The translations under genes were made by a program, and so were the position numbers. Of a DNA stretch of 64,000 nt, positions 26,385 to 34,876 are shown piece after piece. The stretch's first letter is position 1, and every line of letters begins with the position of its first letter. Source of the DNA: an uncultured Trichococcus sp. (GTDB taxonomy: Bacteria; Bacillota; Bacilli; Lactobacillales; Aerococcaceae); the NCBI RefSeq assembly GCF_963663645.1, contig NZ_OY760503.1, positions 1,307,501 to 1,371,500 of the forward strand, read 5' to 3'. The notes under the pieces were generated by a model that was not told the DNA's origin, did no database searches, and saw nothing but the letters and a program-made list of their open reading frames with translations.

Positions 26385-26807
26385 ATGAAAAAATTGTTGT
26401 TGGTCTTATCGTTGAGTTTGGTATTATTCGGGTGCGCCCCGACGGAAGAAGCGGAAACAAGTTCCGTCCTGCAGGAGTCGACTGTTGCGGTCAGTTCCGA
26501 AGCAGCAGAGACAGTCAGCGTAACGATTTCTTTGACGGATGGCAGTACGGTCATCGCAGGCTCTGAAAAAACGGTGGAGGTTGAAGCGGGCACGAGCTTA
26601 TTTGATGTCATGAAAGAAAACTATACTATCGAAGACGAGGGCGGCTTCATCACAGCCATCGACGGGTTGGCACAAGTCGAAGAGTCAGCCGAAACAAAAG
26701 CCAAATATTGGTTGTTTGATGTAAACGGCGAGCCTTCGATGGTCGGAGCCGCTGATGTGGCGCTCCAAGAAGGAGACGTAATCGTGTGGAACCTGACAGA
26801 AATGTAA
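26385..26807 (+). CDS. DUF4430 lipoprotein, probable cobalamin binder
   Basis: This 140-residue lipoprotein has a signal peptide with lipobox LFGC (Cys17). A Ser/Glu-rich linker of about 25 residues precedes one DUF4430 domain (about residues 50-140; VEVEAGTSLFDVMKENYTIE and GDVIVWNLTEM). DUF4430 is the domain found at the C terminus of transcobalamin and intrinsic factor. Control by a cobalamin riboswitch and a partner ECF S gene eight bases downstream point to extracellular capture of B12 or a corrinoid. Family is certain; the ligand is inferred. Confidence 0.85.
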   Translation: MKKLLLVLSLSLVLFGCAPTEEAETSSVLQESTVAVSSEAAETVSVTISLTDGSTVIAGSEKTVEVEAGTSLFDVMKENYTIEDEGGFITAIDGLAQVEESAETKAKYWLFDVNGEPSMVGAADVALQEGDVIVWNLTEM

Positions 26808-26815
26808 GGAAAACA

Positions 26816-27337
26816 GTGGGGTTCGGGGTAAGACGGCTGGCGCTGCTGTCGATTTTGACGGCTCTGAGCTATGTCGGGAGAATGGTGTTCCAGTTCATCC
26901 CGAATGTCCAGCCGGTGACCGCCGTGCTGATCATCCTGACGCTGACGCTGGGCATGACGGACGGCTTCATTGTGGCCATCCTGTCCATTGTTTTGACCAA
27001 TTTCCTGCTGGGGATGGGGCCATGGACGATCGCGCAGATCGCCAGTTTCGGTGTTCTGATCGTGGTAACGGGCCTGGTCATGAAGCCGTTCTACAGCACA
27101 AGCCAAAAAAGGAGCCGCAGAATCTTTTTCGCGCTGTTTGCCTTTTTCGGGGGACTGCTTTACGGGTTCGTAATCTCCATCATTTCCGTAAAATTGATGG
27201 GCATCAACAGTTTTTGGGCCTATTACATCGCCGGGATCCCTTTCGATCTCCTGCACGGCCTGGGGAATGCCGGGTTCTATCTGATTCTGGAGCCGATTTT
27301 GGCGCCCTTGTTGCTGGCGCAACAGAAAAAAACATAA
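26816..27337 (+). CDS. ECF transporter S component, probable cobalamin uptake
   Basis: The roughly 173-residue membrane protein has five or six hydrophobic helices and the N-terminal pattern LALLSILTALSYVGRMVF, which in S components contacts the EcfT subunit. It is small, lacks its own ATPases and would share the general EcfAAT module encoded elsewhere. Location in a cobalamin-riboswitch operon with a DUF4430 lipoprotein makes cobalamin or a precursor the likely substrate, as for CbrT of Lactobacillus. The GTG at 26816 follows AAGGA; the GTG at 26786 overlaps the previous gene and has no ribosome binding site. Confidence 0.8.
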   Translation: MGFGVRRLALLSILTALSYVGRMVFQFIPNVQPVTAVLIILTLTLGMTDGFIVAILSIVLTNFLLGMGPWTIAQIASFGVLIVVTGLVMKPFYSTSQKRSRRIFFALFAFFGGLLYGFVISIISVKLMGINSFWAYYIAGIPFDLLHGLGNAGFYLILEPILAPLLLAQQKKT

Positions 27338-27349
27338 AAATTGAGAAGA

Positions 27350-27390
27350 CTGTAGCGGATTCCTTGCACGGGAGTCCGCTATAGTTTTTT
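27350..27390 (+). terminator. terminator after the ECF S gene
   Basis: CTGTAGCGGATTCC pairs with GGAGTCCGCTATAG, followed by TTTTTT. Confidence 0.85.
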
Positions 27391-27457
27391 CTGTTTTTGC
27401 GCTATCTGTGATATAGTAGGACACGAGAATCGAGAGATAAGGGAGCAAATATAAATT

Positions 27458-29653
27458 ATGGGAAAGAGTCTAGTATTAGCTGAAAAACCATCGGTGGCGC
27501 GCGATATCGCCCGCGTGCTGCAGTGCGAGAAACAGGGTCAAGGATACCTGGAGGGGAAAGACTACATCGTCACTTGGGCCTTGGGGCATCTTGTGACGCT
27601 TGCCGATCCGGAAGCCTATGATGTGAAATACAAAAATTGGAATTTGGCTGATCTGCCGATGCTTCCGCAAGACCTGAAGCTGACTGTCATCAAGCAGTCC
27701 GGCAAGCAGTTCAATGCCGTCAAGTCTCAACTGGTGCGGAATGACGTTTCCGACATCATCATCGCAACGGATGCCGGCCGCGAGGGCGAACTGGTCGCCC
27801 GCTGGATCATCGAAAAAGCGAAAGTCACCAAGCCCGTCAAGCGCCTGTGGATATCGTCCGTGACGGACAAGGCCATCAAAGACGGCTTCCAGAACCTGAA
27901 GCCGGGCAAGGACTATGAAAACCTGTACCAGTCGGCCGTGGCCCGTTCGGAAGCGGATTGGTACATCGGCCTGAATGCGACCCGCGCGCTGACGACGAAA
28001 TTCAATGCCCAGTTGAACTGCGGCCGCGTCCAGACGCCGGTCGTCGCCATCATCGCCAGACGCGAAGCAGAAATCAAAAAATTCCAACCGAAGACGTATT
28101 ACGGCATCGAGGCGCAGACCGATACGAAGCTGAAGCTGATTTGGCAGGACGAGAAAACGAACGACACGAAGAGTTTCGAGCGCGACAAGGTCACAGCCAT
28201 CATCAAAAAGTTGGATAAGCAGCAAGCGACTGTTGTGGCGGTCGACCGCAAACCGAAAAAAGCCTATGCACCAGGCCTGTATGACCTGACCGAACTGCAA
28301 CGCGACGCCAATAAGCTTTTTGGCTATTCCGCCAAAGAAACATTGAACATCATGCAGAAACTCTATGAGCAGCACAAATTATTGACTTATCCGCGTACGG
28401 ATTCCCGCTACCTGTCGAACGACATCGTTGCCACTCTGCCGGACAGGCTGAAGGCATGCGCCATCAAGGAATACCGTCCGCTTGTGAACAAGGTGTTGGC
28501 GAAACCGATCAAGGCGAACAAATCTTTCGTCGACGACAGCAAAGTGTCCGATCACCATGCCATCATCCCGACGGAGCAGGTCGTCCTGATCGGGAAACTG
28601 TCGGCGCAGGAACTCAAAATCTATGACTTGGTCGTGAAGCGCTTCTTGGCTGTGCTTTTCCCGGCTTACGAATATGAGCAACTGACTTTGCGCGCGGACA
28701 TCGGGGGCGAACGCTTCGTGGCCCGCGGCAAAACGGTCACCGCAGCCGGTTGGAAGGAAGTCTACAGCAATCGCACGGAGGATGAGGAGTCGGAAGACGG
28801 TCTCCAGGAGCAACTGTTGCCGAAAATCGAAGCAGGCGATGTGTTGGCTGTCCGTTACGTGAGTGAGACATCAGGACAAACGAAACCACCTGCCTACTTC
28901 AATGAAGCGACGCTCTTGACGGCGATGGAAAATCCGGCTAAATATATGGAGACGGCCGACAAAGCTTTGGCGCAGACGCTGAAGGAAACAGGCGGACTGG
29001 GAACCGTCGCTACGCGTGCCGACATCATCGAGAAACTGTTCAATTCCTTCCTGATCGAAAGACGCGGACAGGAAATCCATGTCACTTCCAAAGGCAAGCA
29101 ATTGCTGGAGCTGGTTCCGGAAGAGCTGAAATCCCCGGCCCTGACAGCCGAGTGGGAGCGGAAGCTCGAGCAGATCGCTGCCGGCAAGCTGAAGAAGGAC
29201 GTATTCATAAACGAAATGAAGGCCTATACGAAAGAGATCGTTTCGGAAATCAAGACGAGCGAAGGCAAGTTCAAGCACGAGAACATCTCCACCAAGACCT
29301 GCCCGGAATGCGGCAAACCGATGCTGGAAGTGAACGGCAAAAAAGGCAAGATGCTTGTGTGCCAGGACCGCGATTGCGGTTACCGCAAGAATGTGGCGCG
29401 TGTCACCAACGCGCGCTGTCCGCAGTGCATGAAAAAAATGGAGCTGCACGGCGAAGGCGACGGCCAGATTTTCACCTGCAAGTGCGGTTACCGCGAAAAG
29501 CTTTCGGCCTTCAACGAACGACGCAAAAAAGGCTCCGGCGGAAAAGCCGCGAAGCAGGACGTCCAAAAATATCTGAAGAAACAGAATAAAGATGAAGAGC
29601 CGGTCAACAACGCCTTGTTCGAGGCGCTGAAGAAACTCAAACTGGACGATTAA
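27458..29653 (+). CDS. topB: DNA topoisomerase III (first of two)
   Basis: The 731-residue type IA topoisomerase has an N-terminal Toprim domain (LVLAEKPSVARDIA; ATDAGREGELVARWI) and the catalytic tyrosine in LLTYPRTDSRYL near residue 310. The central domain runs to about residue 590. Two C-terminal Cys4 zinc-ribbon modules follow: CPECGKPM...CGYRKN and CPQCMKKM...CKCGYREK. It relaxes or decatenates negatively supercoiled DNA through single-strand passage. Gene and terminator are self-contained. A second, divergent copy follows directly. Confidence 0.94.
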   Translation: MGKSLVLAEKPSVARDIARVLQCEKQGQGYLEGKDYIVTWALGHLVTLADPEAYDVKYKNWNLADLPMLPQDLKLTVIKQSGKQFNAVKSQLVRNDVSDIIIATDAGREGELVARWIIEKAKVTKPVKRLWISSVTDKAIKDGFQNLKPGKDYENLYQSAVARSEADWYIGLNATRALTTKFNAQLNCGRVQTPVVAIIARREAEIKKFQPKTYYGIEAQTDTKLKLIWQDEKTNDTKSFERDKVTAIIKKLDKQQATVVAVDRKPKKAYAPGLYDLTELQRDANKLFGYSAKETLNIMQKLYEQHKLLTYPRTDSRYLSNDIVATLPDRLKACAIKEYRPLVNKVLAKPIKANKSFVDDSKVSDHHAIIPTEQVVLIGKLSAQELKIYDLVVKRFLAVLFPAYEYEQLTLRADIGGERFVARGKTVTAAGWKEVYSNRTEDEESEDGLQEQLLPKIEAGDVLAVRYVSETSGQTKPPAYFNEATLLTAMENPAKYMETADKALAQTLKETGGLGTVATRADIIEKLFNSFLIERRGQEIHVTSKGKQLLELVPEELKSPALTAEWERKLEQIAAGKLKKDVFINEMKAYTKEIVSEIKTSEGKFKHENISTKTCPECGKPMLEVNGKKGKMLVCQDRDCGYRKNVARVTNARCPQCMKKMELHGEGDGQIFTCKCGYREKLSAFNERRKKGSGGKAAKQDVQKYLKKQNKDEEPVNNALFEALKKLKLDD

Positions 29654-29667
29654 GGATAATCAGGCCG

Positions 29668-29718
29668 AAAAGGACTGCGATGGCGCTTTTTATTGCCCTT
29701 CGCAGTCCTTTTTCAATC
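29668..29718 (+). terminator. terminator between the two topoisomerase genes
   Basis: AAAAGGACTGCGA (29668-29680) pairs with CGCAGTCCTTTT (29701-29712), then TTTC. It separates the two genes transcriptionally. Confidence 0.8.
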
Positions 29719-29808
29719 GTATTTCGGGAATGCGCGTATGTTATAATTGTAGGGTATCGATTGCCTTATAAGTCTCAGACGGCAATCCTGTCAGGGGGAG
29801 AAACTAGC

Positions 29809-31983
29809 ATGAAAACAGTCATTTTAGCCGAAAAAGCCTCGCAGGCGGCCGCCTACGCGAGCTCTTTCCAAAAGAAGGCGACGGTTGCCGGGAACTACGT
29901 GATCCAGGACAGCCTGTTCGATGGCGAGACGGTCATCGTGCATGCCTCGGGGCACCTTTTGGGGCTGCTGCAGCCGGAAGAATATGATCCGAAATGGAAA
30001 AAATGGAGCCTGGACCACTTGCCTATTTTCCCGGAAAACTATAAATACAAGATCCAATACGGAAAAGGCAAGCAGATGGCGAACATCAAACAGCAGCTCA
30101 AGGAAGCCGACCGCATCATCATCGCCACCGACTCGGACCGCGAAGGGGAAAATATCGCCCGCTCGATCATCCGGCATGCCGGCGCGGAAAAGAAGGAGAT
30201 GAAGCGTCTCTGGATCAACAGTCTGGAATCCAATGAGATCCGTCGTGGATTCACCGAATTGCTGGATGGGAAAGACACGTATCCATCCTACATCGAAGCC
30301 CAAAGCCGGGAAATCGCCGACTGGCTGGTGGGGATGAACCTGAGCCGGCTGTACACCATTGCGCTCCAGAAAGCCGGGATCAAAGAAGGTGCCTTTTCGG
30401 TCGGCCGCGTGCAGACGCCGACACTCTTCATGATCTACAAGCGCATGAAGGAGATCGCCGCCTTCAAGGAAGAGACGCATTATGAATGTTTGGCCCGCAT
30501 CACGGTCACGAATGGGACGTTCGAAGCGAAGTACCAGCATGAATTTGAGTCCAAACAGGAAATGAAAACCTTCATCTCGACGCACAAATTGGCGGCTGAG
30601 ATGCCTGCCGTCATCAAGCGCTTCGAAGCCAATGAGAACAAGCGGGAGTTGGCGCCGCGCCTGTATTCGCTCAGCGATCTGCAGCGGGCAGCCAACGCCA
30701 AATTCAAGATGGGTGCGAAAGACACATTGGCAACCGTCCAGTCGTTGTACGAAGCGAAGCTGCTTTCCTATCCACGGACGGACGCGACGGTCATCACCAA
30801 AAATGAATTCGCCTACCTGAAGGCCAATCTTTCCGGCTATTTGGGGATATTGGGCCACACCATCGACAAGCCGAATCTGACTCCGCGCAAAAAGCACGTC
30901 GACGATGCCAAAGTGCAGGAGCATTATGCCATCATCCCGACGAAAAAAGTGCCGGATCAGGCCCGGATCGCGAAACTGAATGCGAACCAGCAGAAAATCT
31001 ATGATCTCGTCCTGCGCCGGACAATGGCGATGTTCGAAGCGGACTTCATCTACGATGAACCGACCATCATTACCGATATAGGCGGACTGGATTTCGTGGC
31101 ATCCGGCAAGATCATCAAAAATCTCGGATGGAAGAAGCTGGAAGGCAACACAAGGGAAAAAGGCGAACCTGAGGACAAAATCCTACCGATGGTTACGGTA
31201 GGGGAAACCGGAACAGCCGTTTTGGCCACGAAGGAGAAGAAGACCACCCCTCCGAAACCTTACACAGAAGGCACTCTGATCGCAGCCATGAAGAACGCCG
31301 GCAAAGAGGTGGATGATGCCGAGGACAAGGCGATCCTGAAGGAAACGCACGGCATCGGAACGGAAGCGACCCGCGCCGGCGTCATCGAAAACCTGAAGGA
31401 CAGAGGCTACATAACGGCCTCGAAGAATCAGTTGGCGATCACCGAAAAGGGCACGTTGCTTTGTGAGGCCGTGGCCGGCAACAAGATGAGCGATGTCGCC
31501 TTCACGGCCGAATGGGAAAAATATTTGGCGAAAATCCATAAAGGCGAGGGCGACCAGGACTATTTCCTGGAGAACATCAAACGTTTCGTTATGGAAATCC
31601 TCGGCACGAAGAACGAGATGCTGCAGTCCGAAGGGATAGCGGAGCGCATCGATGCTGCAGGCGACGGTGCGGTCGTGGGCGTTTGCCCGGTCTGCGGGAA
31701 AGAAGCGATCATCAAGGGCAGTTATCTTCAATGCCAGGACTACGGCGAGTCCTGTTCATTCCGGATTTCCCGCTATATCGCCCGCCGCTACCTGTCACCC
31801 GAGGAAGCCAAAGAACTGTTGGCCCGAAAAGAAACGAAGCGCCTTTCCGGTTTCAAGAAAAAAGACGGCAAGAGTTTTTCGACGGCCTTGCTGCTGGGGA
31901 AGGACGAAGCGGGCAATTATGCCGTTTCCTTCAAACCGTTCGCACCGAGCAAGAAAAAGCCGTTGCGCAAAAAAACACAATGA
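29809..31983 (+). CDS. type IA DNA topoisomerase, TopB-like paralogue
   Basis: The 724-residue topoisomerase belongs to a different TopB subgroup than its neighbour. The Toprim motif reads LAEKASQAAAY, with alanine where AEKPS is usual, but the glutamate and lysine are kept. The metal motif ATDSDREGENIARSII and active-site tyrosine in LLSYPRTDATVI are present. Only one C-terminal zinc module is seen (CPVCGKEAIIKG...CQDYGESCSF). Start ATG 29809 follows CAGGGGGAG; the frame extends upstream to 29680 without a good start. Such two-enzyme arrangements are unusual enough to compare across relatives. Confidence 0.9.
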   Translation: MKTVILAEKASQAAAYASSFQKKATVAGNYVIQDSLFDGETVIVHASGHLLGLLQPEEYDPKWKKWSLDHLPIFPENYKYKIQYGKGKQMANIKQQLKEADRIIIATDSDREGENIARSIIRHAGAEKKEMKRLWINSLESNEIRRGFTELLDGKDTYPSYIEAQSREIADWLVGMNLSRLYTIALQKAGIKEGAFSVGRVQTPTLFMIYKRMKEIAAFKEETHYECLARITVTNGTFEAKYQHEFESKQEMKTFISTHKLAAEMPAVIKRFEANENKRELAPRLYSLSDLQRAANAKFKMGAKDTLATVQSLYEAKLLSYPRTDATVITKNEFAYLKANLSGYLGILGHTIDKPNLTPRKKHVDDAKVQEHYAIIPTKKVPDQARIAKLNANQQKIYDLVLRRTMAMFEADFIYDEPTIITDIGGLDFVASGKIIKNLGWKKLEGNTREKGEPEDKILPMVTVGETGTAVLATKEKKTTPPKPYTEGTLIAAMKNAGKEVDDAEDKAILKETHGIGTEATRAGVIENLKDRGYITASKNQLAITEKGTLLCEAVAGNKMSDVAFTAEWEKYLAKIHKGEGDQDYFLENIKRFVMEILGTKNEMLQSEGIAERIDAAGDGAVVGVCPVCGKEAIIKGSYLQCQDYGESCSFRISRYIARRYLSPEEAKELLARKETKRLSGFKKKDGKSFSTALLLGKDEAGNYAVSFKPFAPSKKKPLRKKTQ

Positions 31984-31985
31984 AC

Positions 31986-32028
31986 CTAAAAAGGTATCCG
32001 GGATTTCCCCTGGATACCTTTTGGTTTT
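31986..32028. terminator. terminator between convergent topB-like and YbjQ genes
   Basis: AAAAGGTATCC pairs with GGATACCTTTT, followed by GGTTTTT. Confidence 0.8.
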
Positions 32029-32041
32029 TCAGTCGTGGTGC

Positions 32042-32383
32042 TTAACCCAAATAATCTGATTCATCTGTCAGTCTCACAGCGGTTCCGCTGCAAGTGACCA
32101 TCAGCATGCCGTTATCGGCTCCCAGCACTTCATAGTCCATTTTCATGCCGATGATGGCATTTGCACCTTTTGCTGATGCCCGGCTTTCCATTTCCGCCAA
32201 GGCGTTTTCGCGCGCTATGGTCAATTCATCTTCGTAGCTCTTTGAGCGTCCGCCGACGATATTGCGGATGCCGGCTCCGAAATCCTTGAAAACGTTGATG
32301 CCCGTGATGACTTCTCCGAAAACGATGCCTTCATAGGAAGTGACTTTTTTGTCCTCGACATGGGTGGTTGTTGTGATAATCAT
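32042..32383 (-). CDS. YbjQ/DUF74 family protein
   Basis: The 113-residue protein is of the YbjQ (putative heavy-metal-binding) family. Visible family segments are [20 protein letters not shown] near residue 17, [20 protein letters not shown] near 57 and [15 protein letters not shown]. These small pentameric proteins have no proven biochemical function. Start at 32383 has GGAAGG upstream; the longer frame to 32503 has no supporting site. Confidence 0.85.
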   Translation of the reverse strand: MIITTTTHVEDKKVTSYEGIVFGEVITGINVFKDFGAGIRNIVGGRSKSYEDELTIARENALAEMESRASAKGANAIIGMKMDYEVLGADNGMLMVTCSGTAVRLTDESDYLG

Positions 32384-32604
32384 AGGGTAAACCTTCCTTT
32401 CTTCATGAAGCTGAAAAATCAGTGCAACAAATCGATTATAAATTTCTGATGATAAACTCATTATATCAAAAGTCCGACTGGAAAAGAAACAGAAACTTGG
32501 CATCTTGGTGGCCGCCGGGCAGAAAAAGGTTACGGGGAAAAAGTGTGCAGCTTGTTCCTTAATGGTAAAATGGAGGGGATCCGAAACAGAAGGGACTTGT
32601 TACC

Positions 32605-32985
32605 ATGAAATTTGAAAAAATTCACCATGTGGCGATCATCGCCTCCGACTATGAGGCTTCCAAAGTCTTCTACACAGAAGTGCTGGAATTGCCGATCATC
32701 CGAGAAAACTACCGGGCGGACAGGGACTCCTACAAACTTGATCTCAAGCTGGGGGAGAGCGAAATCGAGCTGTTCTCATTTCCGAATCCGCCTGAGCGCC
32801 TGAGCGGTCCGGAATCAGTCGGGCTCCGCCATCTTTGCTTCTATGTGGAGGATGTCGAGGCGACTGTGGCGGAATTGAACCGCAAGGGCGTGGAGACTGA
32901 GCCGATCCGGCTGGATGACTACACGAACAAAAAATTCACTTTTTTCAAGGATCCGGACGGCTTGCCGCTGGAACTGCATGAATAA
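32605..32985 (+). CDS. VOC-family (glyoxalase fold) protein, YaeR-like
   Basis: The 126-residue vicinal-oxygen-chelate protein is similar throughout to E. coli YaeR (HHVAIIASDYEASKVFYTEV, IELFSFPNPPERLSGPE, KFTFFKDPDGLPLELHE). Metal ligand positions are His8, Glu55 and a C-terminal Glu. The substrate is unknown; lyase or dioxygenase activity is typical of the fold. It has its own promoter-like TAAAAT upstream and a strong terminator. Confidence 0.87.
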   Translation: MKFEKIHHVAIIASDYEASKVFYTEVLELPIIRENYRADRDSYKLDLKLGESEIELFSFPNPPERLSGPESVGLRHLCFYVEDVEATVAELNRKGVETEPIRLDDYTNKKFTFFKDPDGLPLELHE

Positions 32986-32996
32986 AGCATAGCTGG

Positions 32997-33036
32997 AACG
33001 GGGAGCGTCTCATTTGAGGCGCTCCCCGTTTTTTCG
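32997..33036 (+). terminator. terminator after the VOC gene
   Basis: AACGGGGAGCG (32997-33007) pairs perfectly with CGCTCCCCGTT (33020-33030), followed by TTTTTT. Confidence 0.88.
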
Positions 33037-33106
33037 GCCGTCCCAACCAGTATTTCTGGTCGGCGTTTCCAGCTATTCTTCATCCATCTCCATCCAGTTT
33101 TATCCA

Positions 33107-33239
33107 GCTCCGGTAAGGGCCCCCTCGCCGGAGCACGGTGGTTACCTATCGTTGTCAACTCCGGCAAGGCCAATCTCATCGGAGAACGCATGAAAAATGA
33201 CGGTCGGAACTCCGGCGAAGCCTGCGTTCACCGGAGTTC
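33107..33239. repeat. three-unit hairpin array, CTCCGG type
   Basis: Three hairpins: GCTCCGG/CCGGAGC (33107-33134), CTCCG/CGGAG (33157-33186) and GAACTCCGG/CCGGAGTTC (33207-33239). The CCGG cores are exactly 51 bp apart (33110, 33161, 33212). The array fills most of the VOC-IS630 gap. Nothing else is seen between it and the IS at 33386. Confidence 0.8.
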
Positions 33240-33436
33240 GGATTGAAAAGTCGGAAGAACGAAGTTACACAGCAACTTTCGTTGTCCGTAATTGCTAGGA
33301 ATAAAGTATTCAGAATTCAAAACTGCATCACCGTAGGTGCCTCAAGGGATTACAAAATATTCTCTGCATCCAAGAAAGTTGTCTAGTGTAGTGTAGCGTT
33401 GATATTTAGAGAAAAGATCGACATACTCACTTCGTA

Positions 33437-34139
33437 TCAAATATTTGATTTTTCAATTTTGGGATACAACGAAGCCATCTTTTCTCGGGCATGATTATTT
33501 GTAAAATGCCAACGGATTTTTGATGATCGGGTATTCCGTTCCCGCTCCCATGCAGTCAACTCCGAACGGAGTTTTTCGAGGTCATCAATTCTGCGGTGTA
33601 AACATTGCCTGGTCATAACGTTTAATTCTATTTCGGCAATATTCAACCAACTGCCATGTAATGGCGTGAAATGAATCTCTAGGCGGCGGACGATCCTGCG
33701 TGCCTCTTCGGGCGGAAATGCTCTGTAGAGTGAAGCGAGTGTATGTGTATTGAGATTATCCATAACCAAAGTGATTTTTTCAACCTCGGGATAACCAATA
33801 TCTACAAGGTATTGAATCTCCTCGGCCCAATCTACTGAGGTTCGCTGCTTGCGGACGTTCACATGTCGGACTCCACCAAGTGGTTCAGTGAAGATAAAAA
33901 TGCTACAAGTGCCTTCTCGCACATATTCAGAATCAATTTTTTGGTCACTGCCTTTTCGCATAGGAAGAGGTTCCCTTGATTCACCCAAAAGTTGATAGGG
34001 TTTTTCGTCCATACAAACGACCGGGTGTTGAGGATCGTAAGGTAACTCATATACGTCGAGGACATCTTCCATGCACGCTACGAATGCTGCGTTTTCTTTT
34101 GACGGGATGCACCAGTATTGTTTTTTGTGAGGTCGTAAT
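33437..34139 (-). CDS. IS630 transposase, C-terminal frame (orfB)
   Basis: This frame encodes the RNase H-like catalytic domain. DDE residues are visible: aspartate in VVCMDEKPYQLL, aspartate in LVMDNLNTHTLASLY and glutamate in WLNIAEIELNV. The frame is open from the slip site (near 34146), well before its first ATG at 34072. This fits expression as the second half of a fusion made by -1 frameshifting from orfA. Full fusion length would be about 383 residues, normal for the family. Confidence 0.85.
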
Positions 34140-34587
34140 TCGTTTTTTTTAAGGTCCTTCCGATGGCATCCTTGCCAACCGGAATTTCAAGTTCAACTTT
34201 TGCTTTCTCTTCCAGAAGGCGAAGGGTCCATCTGGAACGACCTTCTGGAGCTGGGCCGCAGGCCATTTCAATGAGTTTTGCTTCCGCGCGTCCATCGATT
34301 TTCCGACGGGCATTATCCGAATTGACACTTCTACCGACGGATAGAACTTTTTCAACACCACCGTCAATGTAGTACTTGATTACATTGTGCACAGTCGCGA
34401 AACAAACACCGATAGATTTGACGCATTGTTGATGGGTAGATGGTTTTCCATGCGCTTCATCGAGGTCTAATAAAATTTGGCATCTGCATTTTATGGTCCG
34501 AGTAGTCGTTTTCTTACGCAGAATGCTTTTTAATCTGCGTACTTCATCATCTGTTAATGAGATAACGTACTTCTTGTTTCTGCCCAT
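34078..34587 (-). CDS. IS630 transposase, N-terminal frame (orfA)
   Basis: The 170-residue N-terminal half has helix-turn-helix DNA-binding regions (MGRNKKYVISLTDDEVRRLK; QCVKSIGVCFATVHNVIKYY). Near its 3' end the minus strand reads A-AAA-AAA-C at 34143-34150, in register as a canonical -1 slippery heptamer. Slippage there joins the two frames; without it the product ends after a short tail. ATG 34587 follows GGTGG. Confidence 0.85.
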   Translation of the reverse strand: MGRNKKYVISLTDDEVRRLKSILRKKTTTRTIKCRCQILLDLDEAHGKPSTHQQCVKSIGVCFATVHNVIKYYIDGGVEKVLSVGRSVNSDNARRKIDGRAEAKLIEMACGPAPEGRSRWTLRLLEEKAKVELEIPVGKDAIGRTLKKTNYDLTKNNTGASRQKKTQHS

Positions 34588-34783
34588 TTTAAGCCACCGC
34601 CGTTTATTTTTATTATACTGCACAACGAAAGCAACTCTAACAGATTCAAACTCAACAGCTTACTTATTTGTCAACGCTACACTACACTAGCTTCACGGGT
34701 TAGCCCTTCGGAAATTAGATAAATCTGACCCATTGCGCTCTACGATGCTCATTCAGGGCCAGATTTCCTAAATTTCTTTCAGG

Positions 34784-34807
34784 GCTGAACGAACCCGTTC
34801 AGCTTTT
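34784..34807 (+). terminator. short perfect hairpin upstream of aldo/keto reductase
   Basis: GCTGAACG-aacc-CGTTCAGC followed by TTTT. It may end transcription coming from the IS region. A looser inverted repeat (AAATCTGACCC with GGGCCAGATTT, about 34725-34765) lies just before. Confidence 0.6.
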
Positions 34808-34876
34808 CGCGTAAAAGCTTTGCGCCGCAATTATGAAAACGCTATAATGGGTATATTAACTTGTTGAGGTGATGAC

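Larger units (their letters stand above)
33386..34687 (-). mobile_element. IS630-family insertion sequence
   Basis: A 1.3-kb element. Perfect inverted ends: CTAGTGTAGTGTAGCGTTGA (33383-33402) has its exact complement at 34671-34690. IS630 elements duplicate a TA dinucleotide, and both ends show TA within CTAG. It encodes one transposase in two overlapping frames with DDE residues intact and a canonical slippery heptamer, so it looks functional and recent. Confidence 0.9.

Noticed and set aside
29824-30924. 366-codon minus-strand frame inside the second topoisomerase
   Set aside because: Shadow frame caused by codon bias; the plus strand has clear catalytic motifs.
33437-34587. IS630 transposase as a pseudogene
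   Set aside because: The frame change falls exactly on an in-register slippery heptamer and the catalytic residues and ends are intact, so programmed frameshifting is more likely.
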